Shown in pieces: positions 22,493 through 31,243 of a DNA stretch of 39,162 bases. Made by a program: the position numbers and the translations under genes. Each line of letters opens with the position of its first letter. The stretch's first letter is position 1. The notes under the pieces were generated by a model that was not told the origin of the DNA, ran no database searches, and saw only the letters and a list, made by a program, of their open reading frames with translations. Origin of the DNA: a bacterium (GTDB lineage Bacteria; Pseudomonadota; Alphaproteobacteria; Ferrovibrionales; Ferrovibrionaceae); assembly GCA_022844005.1 (NCBI GenBank), contig JALHMN010000023.1, forward strand, positions 1-39,162. The letters run 5' to 3'.

Positions 22493-23124
22493 TGCACGCC
22501 CTCCCGTTCAGGTACCTTCTCGGTTGCAGGATACACCGTCTCGACCTCGACCGGCTTCCTCAGTTTCTGCCGCTTGTGGTAGCGCACGGCGAGCCAGACC
22601 ATGACGGCGAAGCCGGTGAGCATGACGAGGCCGAAACCCTTGGCGATGTCGCCCAGGACCGCCTCGAATGCCTGGCCCAGCAGGTAGCCCGACCAAGCGA
22701 AGATATTGGCCCACATGCCGGCAGCGATGAAGTTCAGGATGAAGAAGCGCGTCCATGTCACGTTCGACATGCCGAGCGCGATCGAACTGAAATTCCGCAC
22801 GCCGTAGATGAAGCGGAAGGAGAGGATGAAAGCCGTGTTGTACTTCTCGGCGAGCAGCATCGCCGTATCGATGCCGGCACGCCACTTCGGGAAGCGCTCC
22901 ACCAGCTGGCGGCCGAACTTGCGACCGAGAAAGAACCACGTCTGGTCGCCGCAGAAGGAGCCGATCCAGGCCGCGCCGATCAACCAGTAGATGTTCAGAT
23001 AGCCTTCGTGACAGGCATAGCCTGCAAAAATGACAAAGGTTTCACCCTCGACATAGGTCCAGGCGAAGGTGATCAGATAGAAAAGGCTCTCGTATTCCTG
23101 GATGAGATTGAGAACAGTCTCCAC
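22489..23124 (-). CDS. DedA-family membrane protein
   Basis: A 211-residue polytopic membrane protein. YVEGETFVIFAGYACHEGYLNIYWLIGAAWIGSFCGDQTWFFLGRKFG and RFIYGVRNFSSIALGMSNVTWTRFFILNFIAAGMWANIF contain the DedA hallmarks: the Glu in the first re-entrant segment, G-D-Q-x-x-F-x-x-G-R, and R-F-x-x-G-x-R. DedA proteins are thought to be proton-coupled lipid-carrier flippases (undecaprenyl phosphate or phospholipids). The start is a GTG at 23124 and no strong ribosome site is seen. The tail (KRQKLRKPVEVETV) is cytosolic and charged. Confidence 0.92.
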   Translation of the reverse strand: METVLNLIQEYESLFYLITFAWTYVEGETFVIFAGYACHEGYLNIYWLIGAAWIGSFCGDQTWFFLGRKFGRQLVERFPKWRAGIDTAMLLAEKYNTAFILSFRFIYGVRNFSSIALGMSNVTWTRFFILNFIAAGMWANIFAWSGYLLGQAFEAVLGDIAKGFGLVMLTGFAVMVWLAVRYHKRQKLRKPVEVETVYPATEKVPEREGVQ

Positions 23125-23323
23125 GGGGTACCGCCGGTCGGATCGCTTGTTTCGCGGTTCGGCCGCCGACCGTATTTCCCCTGCCGGAAATCGGGCTGGC
23201 TGACGACGCCGCACCATAAGGCCGTGCCCGCATGTCGTCGAGGGCGGCCTCGATCCGCCGGCCGTCGCCCAATACGAACACGGACAACCTAGCCGGCGGA
23301 TGATTGCGGAATTGTTGCGCCGG

Positions 23324-24106
23324 TCAGAAGGCGCTGTTGAAGGTGCCTCCATCCATGAGGAGGTTCTGGCCGACGATGAAGCCGGCGGACGAACTGCAGA
23401 GGAAGGCGCAGGCGTCGCCGAACTCCTCAGGCCGGCCGACGCGTTTGGCCGGAATGGCCTGCTCGCGCTCGCGGGTGAGGTCCTCCAAGGGGCGGTTGAG
23501 CTTTTTGGCGTTGTTGGCGAGACCGCCACGGTAGCGGTCGGTGTCGAAAGGACCCGGCAGCAGGCTGTTGATGGTGACGTTGGCATGGGCGACCGACCGC
23601 GCCACGCCGGCGACGAAGGCGGTGAGGCCGGCGCGGGCGCCGGAGGACAGGTCGAGGCCGAAGAGCGGCATGCGGACCGAGCCCGAGGTGATGTTGACGA
23701 TGCGGCCGAACTTGCGCGCCATCATGCCGTCGACCACCGACTGGATCAGTTCGATCGGGGTCACCATGTTGGAGACGACGCCGGTCAGGATGGCGTCGCG
23801 GTCGAGTTCGCGGAAATCCTTGAAGGGCGGCCCGCCGGCATTGTTGACCAGGATGTCGGGCTCCGGGCAGGCGGCGAGCAGCTTCGCCTGGCCTTCCTTC
23901 GTGGTCACGTCGGCGGCCACGGCGATGATGGTGGCGCCGGTCTCCTTGCGGATCTCCTCCGCCGTCTTCTGCAGGCGCGCCTCGTCGATGCCGTTCACAA
24001 CGACGACGCAGCCGGCGCGGGCCAGCGAGGTGGCGCAGGCCCGGCCGAGGCCGCGGCTGGATGCGCAGACGATGGCCTTGCGGCCCTTGATACCGAGATC
24101 GAGCAT
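23324..24106 (-). CDS. Short-chain dehydrogenase/reductase lacking the Y-x-x-x-K pair
   Basis: A 260-residue SDR with a ribosome site GGAGGAG. The nucleotide loop reads CASSRGLGRA (normally TGxxxGxG), and LVNNAGG and NITSGSV are present. Where the catalytic Tyr-x-x-x-Lys should be, the sequence is SSGAR (154-158), so both are replaced (Ser and Arg). The rest of the family end, PKRVGRPEEFGDACAFLCSSSAGFIVGQNLLMDGG (with A for P), is normal. Such variants exist as a distinct subgroup of SDR proteins annotated as 3-oxoacyl-ACP reductase-like. Catalysis is uncertain. A gap of 199 bp separates it from DedA downstream. Confidence 0.88.
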   Translation of the reverse strand: MLDLGIKGRKAIVCASSRGLGRACATSLARAGCVVVVNGIDEARLQKTAEEIRKETGATIIAVAADVTTKEGQAKLLAACPEPDILVNNAGGPPFKDFRELDRDAILTGVVSNMVTPIELIQSVVDGMMARKFGRIVNITSGSVRMPLFGLDLSSGARAGLTAFVAGVARSVAHANVTINSLLPGPFDTDRYRGGLANNAKKLNRPLEDLTREREQAIPAKRVGRPEEFGDACAFLCSSSAGFIVGQNLLMDGGTFNSAF

Positions 24107-24141
24107 GGTCTCCTCCCCAGAGTTGGCGGCAATCTAGCCTA

Positions 24142-25140
24142 TCAATCGGTTTCGGTCAGGATGCCGGCGAAGAGCACGGGATCGACGTTGCCGCCGGAAG
24201 CGACGACGACCGTGGTCTTGCCCCATCCGGTGACCTTTCCGGTCAGAATGCCGGCGAGGGCCACGGCGCCGCCCGGCTCGACGACGAGCTTCAGTTCGAG
24301 GAAGGCGCGGCGCATCGCGGCCTTCACCTCGGCATCGGTCACCACCACGCCGGCGGCGAGCGTTCGCGCGTTCACCGCCCAGGTGATCTCGCCCGGCGAG
24401 GGGGCCATCAGCGCGTCGCAGAGCGTGGCGGCTCCCGGATTGATCGAGACCGGCTTTCCCGCGGCGATCGACTGGGTGTGATCGTCGTAGCCGTCGGGCT
24501 CGGCCACGATGATCCGGCAGTCCGGATGGAAGGCCTTGACCGCGATCGAGACGCCGGCGATCAGGCCGCCGCCGCTGGCCGGGACGATCACTTGGTCGGG
24601 CGTCACGCCGAGATCGCGGCATTGCTGAACGATCTCGAGCCCGACGGTGCCCTGGCCGGCGATGACGCCGGGATCGTCATAAGGCTTGACCAGCGTGGCG
24701 CCGGTTTCGGCGGCGATCTTCGCCCCGATCGCCTCCCGGTTCTCGGTCAGGCGGTCGTAGGTGACGACCGTGGCGCCGTAGCCCTGGGTGTTGCGGATCT
24801 TGATCGCCGGCGCGTCGGCCGGCATCACGATGGTGGCCGGGCAGCCGAGCAGCGCCGCCGCGCGGGCGACGCCCTGGGCGTGATTGCCGGAGGAGAAGGC
24901 GACGACGCCGCGGCCGCGATCCTCCAGCGGGATCTGGCTGATGCGGTTGTAGGCGCCGCGGAACTTGAAGGAGCCGGTGCGCTGCAGCACCTCCGCCTTC
25001 ACCAGCAGCCGGCCGCCCGTCTGCTCGTTCAGTCCGGGCGATTCGACGAGGGGGGTACGGACTGCGACTGGACCTAGCAATTCGGCGGCGGCCCAGAGAT
25101 CGGCGAGGGTCGGCAGGTCAGAAGGCGCCGAGGAATTCAT
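24142..25140 (-). CDS. Threonine/serine dehydratase (PLP fold type II)
   Basis: A 332-residue enzyme. GSFKFRGAYN carries the PLP Lys (K59), SSGNHAQGVARAAALLG binds the substrate carboxylate, and ASGGGLIAGVSIA holds the glycine-rich phosphate loop. There is no ACT-type regulatory domain, so it is the catabolic short form, or possibly a serine racemase-like enzyme. The ATG at 25140 (GGAG eight bases upstream) lies inside the 3' end of the alpha/beta hydrolase gene, a 23-bp overlap. It makes 2-oxobutanoate or pyruvate and ammonia. Confidence 0.93.
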   Translation of the reverse strand: MNSSAPSDLPTLADLWAAAELLGPVAVRTPLVESPGLNEQTGGRLLVKAEVLQRTGSFKFRGAYNRISQIPLEDRGRGVVAFSSGNHAQGVARAAALLGCPATIVMPADAPAIKIRNTQGYGATVVTYDRLTENREAIGAKIAAETGATLVKPYDDPGVIAGQGTVGLEIVQQCRDLGVTPDQVIVPASGGGLIAGVSIAVKAFHPDCRIIVAEPDGYDDHTQSIAAGKPVSINPGAATLCDALMAPSPGEITWAVNARTLAAGVVVTDAEVKAAMRRAFLELKLVVEPGGAVALAGILTGKVTGWGKTTVVVASGGNVDPVLFAGILTETD

Positions 25141-25978
25141 GCAAGGTGCTCCGGAAAGGTTCTTCGTGCGGCAGCGGAACATGGCCGCGGTTGGGGACGA
25201 GGAGGCGTTTCAGGTCGGGCTTCTCCACCGCCATGCGCTCGAAGGTCTGCTGATCCAGCACATCGGAGAGCGCCCCGCGGACGGCGAGGGTGGGGATGGG
25301 CTTCAGGGCGGCGAAGAGAGGCCAGAGATCGGGTACCGGCATGGCCACCTGCTCGCGCAGCGCGTCGCCGATCTTCAGGTCGTAGTCGAAGCGCAGGTTG
25401 CCCGCCGCCGGGTCCGGCGTCAGGTTGTCGAGCGCCGAACGCATCCAATGGCTCTCGTCGATGCCGGGATAGGCACCCTGGAACTGGGCCCGGAAGGCGA
25501 GCGCGGCTTCCTCGTAGCTGGCGAAGCGGCTGTCCTGGCCCACATAGGCGGCGATCCGCTGGCGGCCGTTCTCGTCGACAACCGGCCCGATGTCGTTCAG
25601 CACCACGCCCGCGATCATCTGCGGCACCGCCGCGGCGAGCCCCATGCTGACGAGGCCGCCGAGCGAGGTGCCCAGCAGGGCGACGCGGCCGATCCCGGCA
25701 TGCACCAGGACGGAGAGCACGTCCTGCACGTAGGTCGGCGGGGCGTAGTTGTGCCAGTCGGGGTCGTAGTCGGAGCGTCCGCGGCCGCGGAAATCCAGCG
25801 CCAGCACGCGCCGGGTCGCGGCGAGATCGAGGGCGATCGGGTGGAAGTCCTTCGAATTCCGCGTGAGCCCGGGCAAGCAGAGAAGCGGCGTCCGGCCGCC
25901 CTGCGCGGGGCCGTAGTCGCGATAGTACAGGCGTAGCCCCTCGGTGCTGGGGGCGAAGACTTCACGAAACTCGCTCAT
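25118..25978 (-). CDS. Alpha/beta hydrolase
   Basis: A 286-residue single-domain hydrolase. The nucleophile elbow is LLGTSLGGLV (S105), the oxyanion region is CLPGLTRNSKDF, and PNRGHVPLPHEE holds the candidate catalytic His. LDFRGRGRSDYDPDWHNY is a family mark. The ATG overlaps the stop of the HAD gene (ATGA). Soluble, with no signal peptide. Similar proteins are esterases or carbon-carbon hydrolases; the substrate is unknown. Confidence 0.93.
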   Translation of the reverse strand: MSEFREVFAPSTEGLRLYYRDYGPAQGGRTPLLCLPGLTRNSKDFHPIALDLAATRRVLALDFRGRGRSDYDPDWHNYAPPTYVQDVLSVLVHAGIGRVALLGTSLGGLVSMGLAAAVPQMIAGVVLNDIGPVVDENGRQRIAAYVGQDSRFASYEEAALAFRAQFQGAYPGIDESHWMRSALDNLTPDPAAGNLRFDYDLKIGDALREQVAMPVPDLWPLFAALKPIPTLAVRGALSDVLDQQTFERMAVEKPDLKRLLVPNRGHVPLPHEEPFRSTLHEFLGAF

Positions 25979-26658
25979 GGATGCACCAATCCGGGAAGCG
26001 CTGAAAGATCGTCGAGTGTCGAGAGGACCCGGCCCGGCAGCCGCTCGACCGGCTGGCGGAAGCGATTGATCCAGACGACCCGGAAGCCGAAATGCGCCGC
26101 CCCATGCGCATCCCAGCCGTTCGAGGAAAGGAACAGGACCTCGTCCTTCGCAATCCCGAAATGCCCGGTGGCGAGAGCATAGACGGACGGATGGGGCTTG
26201 TAGACTCCCACCGCCTCCACCGAGAGGACCGCGTCGAGATCAGGCGCGATCCCGGCATTGCCGACGGCGGCCGCGAGCATCCGGGGCGAGCCGTTCGACA
26301 AGATGGCGGTGTGCAGCTCCCGGGCCTTGAGGGCGCGGAGCACCGCCGGGACCTCGGGATAGGCATCGAGATGGAAGTACAGCGCCATCAGCCGGTCGGC
26401 GAGGACAGGGTTCGCGATGCCGACGGTTTCGAGCGCGATGTCGAGAGCCTCGCGCGTTACCCGTTCGAAATCGGCATGAGCGCCCATCAGCGAGCGGAGC
26501 CAGGTGTATTGCAGCTGGCGGCTGCGCCATGTCTCGGCGAGGCGCAGCCAGTTCTCTCCCAGTTCCGGGGCCAGACGCGCGGCGGCGCTGTTGACATCGA
26601 ACAGGGTGCCATAGGCGTCGAACACACAGGCCTTGATGCCGGAAACCGGCTCAGCCAT
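25975..26658 (-). CDS. Haloacid dehalogenase type II-like HAD protein
   Basis: A 227-residue HAD-superfamily protein. Motif I is CVFDAYGTLFDVN (nucleophile D14), motif II is AILSNGSPRML, motif III uses the Lys of VGVYKPHPSVYALA, and motif IV is VLFLSSNGWDAHGAAHFGF. The N-G-W-D-x-x-G-A pattern is the signature of L-2-haloacid dehalogenases, although many members act on other substrates. The ATG at 26658 has GGAGG eight bases upstream and overlaps the 3' end of the transglycosylase gene by 8 bp. Confidence 0.92.
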   Translation of the reverse strand: MAEPVSGIKACVFDAYGTLFDVNSAAARLAPELGENWLRLAETWRSRQLQYTWLRSLMGAHADFERVTREALDIALETVGIANPVLADRLMALYFHLDAYPEVPAVLRALKARELHTAILSNGSPRMLAAAVGNAGIAPDLDAVLSVEAVGVYKPHPSVYALATGHFGIAKDEVLFLSSNGWDAHGAAHFGFRVVWINRFRQPVERLPGRVLSTLDDLSALPGLVHP

Positions 26659-28777
26659 CGCGGGCGCCTCCGCCACGCACGTCGCGGGTCAGACGGGTAA
26701 GGACCGGCCGACCGGGTTCGAGGCGCTGGCGATAGACCATCGTGCCTTCGATTATCCGCTGCACGTAGTTCCGCGTCTCGCCGAAGGGGATCAGCTCGAT
26801 CCAGTCGACCATGTCGATGTCGGGGCGGCGGGGATCGCCCCAGTCGCGCATCCACCGGAAGGCGCGGCTTGCGCCGGCATTGTAGGCGCAGAGCGCCAGG
26901 ATGTAGGAGCCGTCGAAGTGATCGATCATCCGCTGCAGGTAGCGGGTGCCGAGGGTGGTGTTGTAGCCGGCATCCTGGATCAGGTTGTGCGGCTGATAGG
27001 GCAGGCCCAGTTCCTTGGCGACTTCGCGGGCGGTCGCCGGCATCAGCTGCATCAGACCCCGGGCGCCCGCCGGGGAGACGGCGGCGGCGTTGAACTCGCT
27101 CTCCTGGCGCACCGTAGCCAGGGTGAGGGCCGGCTCCGGCAGGTTGCCATGCCGGGTCAGGTCGACGATCGGGAACAGGCGTTCGACCAGCACCGAACCG
27201 TTGCGGGCGGAGCGCTTGGCGGCGATCACGCCGACATCGACGCGCCCGATCCGGTCGGCGAGGTCGGCGATCAATTCATGTTCGACGGGCGTGACGGCGA
27301 GATCGGCCATCCGCAGCACGAAGACCCGCACGAAGTCACGCACGGCCGGCCCGCCCTCACCCAGGAGGCGCACGGCATGCGCCATCTCCTTGGTCTCGAA
27401 GGCGGTGAAATCGGCGCGTCCGGGCCGGGGCTCGGCGATGAGGTTCAGCGGGCGACGAGGATCCAGCCGCGCCTGCGCCAGCTGACCGTAGTAGGTGGCA
27501 CCGTGCTGGGCCGCCGCTTCGTACCAGATGCGCGCGCCGGCCGTATTGCCGAGCGCTTCCTGCGCCCGCCCCGACCAGTAGGCGCCACGCGCCACGCTGA
27601 TCGGCAGCTTCACCGTCTCGACGACGCGGCGGAAGTGTTCCGAGGCCGTCTCCGGCTGATCGAGGAAGCGCAATGCAATCCAACCGGCCAGCCACTCGCT
27701 CTCATTGGCGACCGAAGGGTCCGGAATATGGTGCTCGGCCGCCGCGCGATAGGCATCGCTGATCCTGCCGGCGCCCAGCAGCCTGCGGGCGTGATACTGC
27801 CGCTCCACCCAGTAGCGGCCCGCCAGCATGGCATCGGGGCGCGCGTGATCGAGCGCCGCGAGGGCGTCGTCATCCTGGTCGCGTTGCCGGCGGTAGCGCG
27901 CCCGATCCAGGGCGAGGCCCGGGTCGGTCTGCAGCGAAACCGGCAGGGCGGCGGCCAACTGGTCGGCGTTCCCGGCACGATCGCCGAGGGCGATCCGCGC
28001 CTGGATGAGGCGCCGCCCGTTCGGATCCATCCGCGGCAGGAGCCGGGCCGCGGCCTTGCGCTCGTTCTCGCTGAGGAAGCGGGTGGCCCGAAGGAGATGA
28101 TCGGCGCTCGACAGGTGCCGGCCGTGGCGCTCCAGTGCTTCCGCCTCGATCGCGGGGTCGAGGCCGCCGGCCGCCCAGGCCGCCTTCAGCATGCGGATGC
28201 CGTCACGCTCCCGCCCGGCGGAGAACAGCGCCTCGGCGAGGCGCAACCGGCCTTCGGCGGAAACGGGTTCGCGGGTCTCGAACCAGGCGATGATCCCGCC
28301 CGGCGTGCCATCCAGCTTCAGGGCTTCTTCGGCCCGCCGCATCAGCAGATCCTGGCTCGGCCAGGTCGGGTTGCGGTCGATGAAGTCGATGATCTCGGCG
28401 AAGGTCGCGCCGGAGTCCTTGCGGGTGAAATAGAGAAAATCGACGACCTTGAGGGCGGTCGGGTTTCCCAGCGTCCGCGCATTGCGGCGGGCTTCGGTGA
28501 TCTGCGAGGCGAGCGCGAACTGCACCGCGGCCTCCCAGGCGGAGGCCCGCGCCGGGGAGGTGAGGCCGGGCGGGGGGGGCATCGGTGCGGTCGTGACGGC
28601 CGCCGGTTCGAACCGCGACGGCGCAGCCGGGCGCGCAGGCGCGGGCATGGCCGCGGCCCGAACCACACCCGGATCCGGTTTGGGTTTCGGTGCCGGCGGC
28701 GGGCCAGCGGAAGCCAGCGCCAGCAGCGGCACCAAGGTCAGGAACGCCACGAGGGCCGATCCGGTCCGCGTCTTCAT
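26651..28777 (-). CDS. Soluble lytic murein transglycosylase
   Basis: A 708-residue exported Slt. The N-terminal signal is TGSALVAFLTLVPLLALASAG, then comes a Pro/Ala-rich linker. A long superhelical region of repeated alpha-helices follows (about 100-520). The C-terminal SLT domain has the catalytic Glu in RQESEFNAAAVSPAGARGLMQLMPATA (about 560), ALCAYNAGASRA, and FGETRNYVQRI. It cleaves the MurNAc-GlcNAc bond to anhydro-products during cell-wall growth and recycling. First of a set of tightly overlapping genes downstream of the UxaA gene, from which it is separated by 71 bp. Confidence 0.94.
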   Translation of the reverse strand: MKTRTGSALVAFLTLVPLLALASAGPPPAPKPKPDPGVVRAAAMPAPARPAAPSRFEPAAVTTAPMPPPPGLTSPARASAWEAAVQFALASQITEARRNARTLGNPTALKVVDFLYFTRKDSGATFAEIIDFIDRNPTWPSQDLLMRRAEEALKLDGTPGGIIAWFETREPVSAEGRLRLAEALFSAGRERDGIRMLKAAWAAGGLDPAIEAEALERHGRHLSSADHLLRATRFLSENERKAAARLLPRMDPNGRRLIQARIALGDRAGNADQLAAALPVSLQTDPGLALDRARYRRQRDQDDDALAALDHARPDAMLAGRYWVERQYHARRLLGAGRISDAYRAAAEHHIPDPSVANESEWLAGWIALRFLDQPETASEHFRRVVETVKLPISVARGAYWSGRAQEALGNTAGARIWYEAAAQHGATYYGQLAQARLDPRRPLNLIAEPRPGRADFTAFETKEMAHAVRLLGEGGPAVRDFVRVFVLRMADLAVTPVEHELIADLADRIGRVDVGVIAAKRSARNGSVLVERLFPIVDLTRHGNLPEPALTLATVRQESEFNAAAVSPAGARGLMQLMPATAREVAKELGLPYQPHNLIQDAGYNTTLGTRYLQRMIDHFDGSYILALCAYNAGASRAFRWMRDWGDPRRPDIDMVDWIELIPFGETRNYVQRIIEGTMVYRQRLEPGRPVLTRLTRDVRGGGARDG

Positions 28778-28848
28778 CCCTTATCCATCCAAGCCCAAAA
28801 AACCAGCATACCCGGCAGAGAGTTTCCTGTCCGTTTCCAGGCGTCGAG

Positions 28849-30369
28849 TCACATCGTCGCGCCCATGACCCAGGGGGTGAACTCCTCGTCTCCCATGCCG
28901 AGCAGCTCGCTCTTGGTCTTTTCGCCGGAAGCCGTTCGCAGCACGAGCTCGAAGATTTCCCGGCCGACCGCCTGGATCGACTTCTCGCCGTCGGCGATCT
29001 CGCCGCAATTGATGTCCATGTCATCGGTCATCTTGCGGTAGAGCGGCGTGTTGGTGGCGAGTTTCAGGCTGGGCGAGGGTTTGCAACCGAAGACACTGCC
29101 GCGCCCGGTGGTGAAGCAGATCATGTTGGCGCCGCCGGCCACCTGGCCGGTGGCCGAAACCGGGTCGTAGCCGGGGGTGTCCATGTAGACGAAACCCTTG
29201 GCGGTGACCGGTTCGGCGTACTGGTAGACCTCGACCAGGTTGGTGGTGCCACCCTTGGCGACGGCGCCCAGCGACTTCTCCAGGATGGTGGTGAGGCCGC
29301 CGGCCTTGTTTCCCGGGGAGGGATTGTTGTTCATCTCTCCCTTGTTCCTGGCGGTGTATTCCTCCCACCACTTGATGCGTTCGACGATCTTCTCTCCGAC
29401 CGTGCGGCTGACGGCGCGGCGGGTCAGCAGATGCTCGGCGCCGTAGATTTCCGGCGTCTCGCTCAGGATGGCGCTGCCGCCGTGGCGGACCAACAGGTCG
29501 ACCGCCGCGCCCAGCGCCGGGTTGGCGGTGATGCCGGAATAGCCGTCCGAGCCACCGCATTGCAGGCCGATGCAGATGTGGGAGGCAGGCACTGTCTGCC
29601 GCTTCGCCTCATTCGCCTCCGGCAGCATCTCGCGCAGCATGTCGACGCCACGCTTCACCGTGACCGCGGTGCCACCTTCGTCCTGGATGGTCATGGTACG
29701 GAGTTTGGGGCCGACGGTGAGCTTCTCGGCCGCGATCATGCCGCCGATCTGGTTCGATTCGCAGCCGAGGCCCAGGATCAGCACGCCGGCGAAGTTGGGG
29801 TGCCGGGCGAAGCCGGCGAGCGTGCGGCGCAGCACGTCGATCGGCTCGCCTTCGGAGGCCATGCCGCAGCCGGTGGCATGAGTGAGGGCCACGACACCGT
29901 CGACATTCGGGAACTCGGCGAGATAGGGCTGGATCTTCTGGACGATCAGCTTCGCTGCCGTGGCCGAGCAGTTCACCGTGGAGACGATGCCGAGGAAGTT
30001 CCGCGTCGCCACGCGGCCGTCCGGGCGGACGATGCCCTGGAAGGTGGCGCGCTCCGCTTCGGGAAACATGTCGGTCGGGCGGGCTTCGGCGCCGAAGGCG
30101 TAGTCGCGCTCGAAGCTCTTCATTTCGAGGTTGTGGGTATGAACATGCGTGCCCGCCGGCAGATCGGCATTGGCAAAGCCGATGATCTGGTCGTATTTGC
30201 GGACGGCGTCGCCCGCCTTCACCGGCTTCAGGGTGATCTTGTGCCCCCGCGGCACGTGCCCCGCCGCCGTCACCCCGAATTCCGCCAGCGTCGTGCCGGG
30301 GAGGAGATCCGCGCGGGCCACCGCCACGGTGTCGTTCGGGTGAAGCCTGATCGCCAGCGGCGCCTGCAT
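28849..30369 (-). CDS. UxaA-family (altronate/galactarate-type) sugar-acid dehydratase
   Basis: A 506-residue protein with AGGAG before the ATG. The N-terminal SAF domain spans about 1-95 (IRLHPNDTVAVARADLLPGTTL, ending GTHVHTHNL). The dehydratase domain follows: GRVATRNFLGIVSTVNCSATAA, ALTHATGCGMASEGE, GLGCESNQIGG, LQCGGSDGYSGITANPALG, and FGCKPSPSLKLATN. These are the D-altronate dehydratase family marks, with Cys residues that bind iron. Members of the family act on altronate, galactarate, arabinonate, fuconate or galactonate. Its divergent neighbours (an SDR and a FAH-family hydrolase) fit a non-phosphorylative route to pyruvate. Confidence 0.93.
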   Translation of the reverse strand: MQAPLAIRLHPNDTVAVARADLLPGTTLAEFGVTAAGHVPRGHKITLKPVKAGDAVRKYDQIIGFANADLPAGTHVHTHNLEMKSFERDYAFGAEARPTDMFPEAERATFQGIVRPDGRVATRNFLGIVSTVNCSATAAKLIVQKIQPYLAEFPNVDGVVALTHATGCGMASEGEPIDVLRRTLAGFARHPNFAGVLILGLGCESNQIGGMIAAEKLTVGPKLRTMTIQDEGGTAVTVKRGVDMLREMLPEANEAKRQTVPASHICIGLQCGGSDGYSGITANPALGAAVDLLVRHGGSAILSETPEIYGAEHLLTRRAVSRTVGEKIVERIKWWEEYTARNKGEMNNNPSPGNKAGGLTTILEKSLGAVAKGGTTNLVEVYQYAEPVTAKGFVYMDTPGYDPVSATGQVAGGANMICFTTGRGSVFGCKPSPSLKLATNTPLYRKMTDDMDINCGEIADGEKSIQAVGREIFELVLRTASGEKTKSELLGMGDEEFTPWVMGATM

Positions 30370-30486
30370 TGCGGGTACTCCTCGTTTCTCCCCTGGATGA
30401 TTATGCCAGGACAAGCCCTGACCTTCATGGACAAATCGAGCGTCTCCGTGGCAGGGTTCCAGCAACGATTTTCAGGGGCGGAACGT

Positions 30487-31227
30487 ATGGCGGGACGGCT
30501 CAAAGGGAAGCGGGCGCTGGTCACGGCGGCGGGGCAGGGGATAGGCCGGGCGACGGCGCTGGCCTTCGCGGCAGAGGGCGCGGAGGTTCACGCCACCGAC
30601 CTCGACACCGCCAAACTCGGCGACCTCGCCGGGCATCCCGGCATCAGCACCCGCAAGCTCGACGTCCTGGATGCGGAGGCGATCAAGGCGGCCGCGGCGG
30701 AGCTGGGCGCCCTGAACGTGCTGTTCAACTGTGCCGGCTTCGTCCACCACGGCAGCATCCTGGACGCCACCGAGGACGAATGGTCCTTCGCCTTCGACCT
30801 CAATGTGCGCAGCATGTTCCGGCTGGCCCGGGCGGTGTTGCCCTCGATGATCGCGAACGGCGGCGGCTCGATCATCAATGTCTCCTCTATCTGCGGGGCT
30901 CACAAGGGCATCCCGAACCGCTTCATCTACGGTGCCACCAAGGCGGCGGTACTGGGATTGACGAAGTCGGTGGCCGCCGATTTCGTGCGGCAGGGAATCC
31001 GCTGCAATGCGATCTGTCCGGGCACGGTGCAGACGCCGTCGCTCGACCAGCGCATCGATGCCTTCGACGATCCCGTCCAGGCACGCAAGGATTTCATCGC
31101 CCGCCAGCCCATGGGACGGCTGGGGACGGCGGAAGAGATCGCCCAGCTCAACGTCTATCTGGCGTCCGACGAGAGCGTGTTCGTCACCGGGCAGGCGATG
31201 TTCATCGATGGCGGCATGACCATCTGA
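30487..31227 (+). CDS. SDR, probable 2-keto-3-deoxy-sugar-acid 4-dehydrogenase
   Basis: A 246-residue classical SDR with all motifs: VTAAGQGIGRATA (coenzyme loop), FNCAG, NVSSICG (catalytic Ser) and YGATKAAV (Tyr and Lys). The acidic residue ATDLD after strand 2 favours NAD. It resembles L-2-keto-3-deoxyfuconate 4-dehydrogenase and relatives. The FAH-family gene follows after 16 bp, and a sugar-acid dehydratase is divergent. The expected role is oxidation of a 2-keto-3-deoxy acid to a 2,4-diketo acid. The substrate is inferred from context. Confidence 0.92.
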   Translation: MAGRLKGKRALVTAAGQGIGRATALAFAAEGAEVHATDLDTAKLGDLAGHPGISTRKLDVLDAEAIKAAAAELGALNVLFNCAGFVHHGSILDATEDEWSFAFDLNVRSMFRLARAVLPSMIANGGGSIINVSSICGAHKGIPNRFIYGATKAAVLGLTKSVAADFVRQGIRCNAICPGTVQTPSLDQRIDAFDDPVQARKDFIARQPMGRLGTAEEIAQLNVYLASDESVFVTGQAMFIDGGMTI

Positions 31228-31243
31228 CAACGGAGAAGAAACA

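Noticed and set aside
23042..23323. Possible coding remnant (GDGRRIEAALDDMRAR) in the gap between DedA and the SDR gene
   Set aside because: The short stretch reads like protein, but the frame then runs through DedA out of frame; no start signal, and it is too short to support.
28600..28625. tRNA-like TpsiC sequence (ggttcgaacc)
   Set aside because: It lies inside the transglycosylase coding sequence, and no acceptor stem or anticodon arm can be folded around it.
28778..28848. T-rich run before the transglycosylase as a terminator of the UxaA transcript
   Set aside because: Only a weak four-pair stem precedes the T-run, so termination is not supported.
26633..29041. 802-codon plus-strand frame
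   Set aside because: Antisense to the lytic transglycosylase and part of the UxaA gene; no motif.
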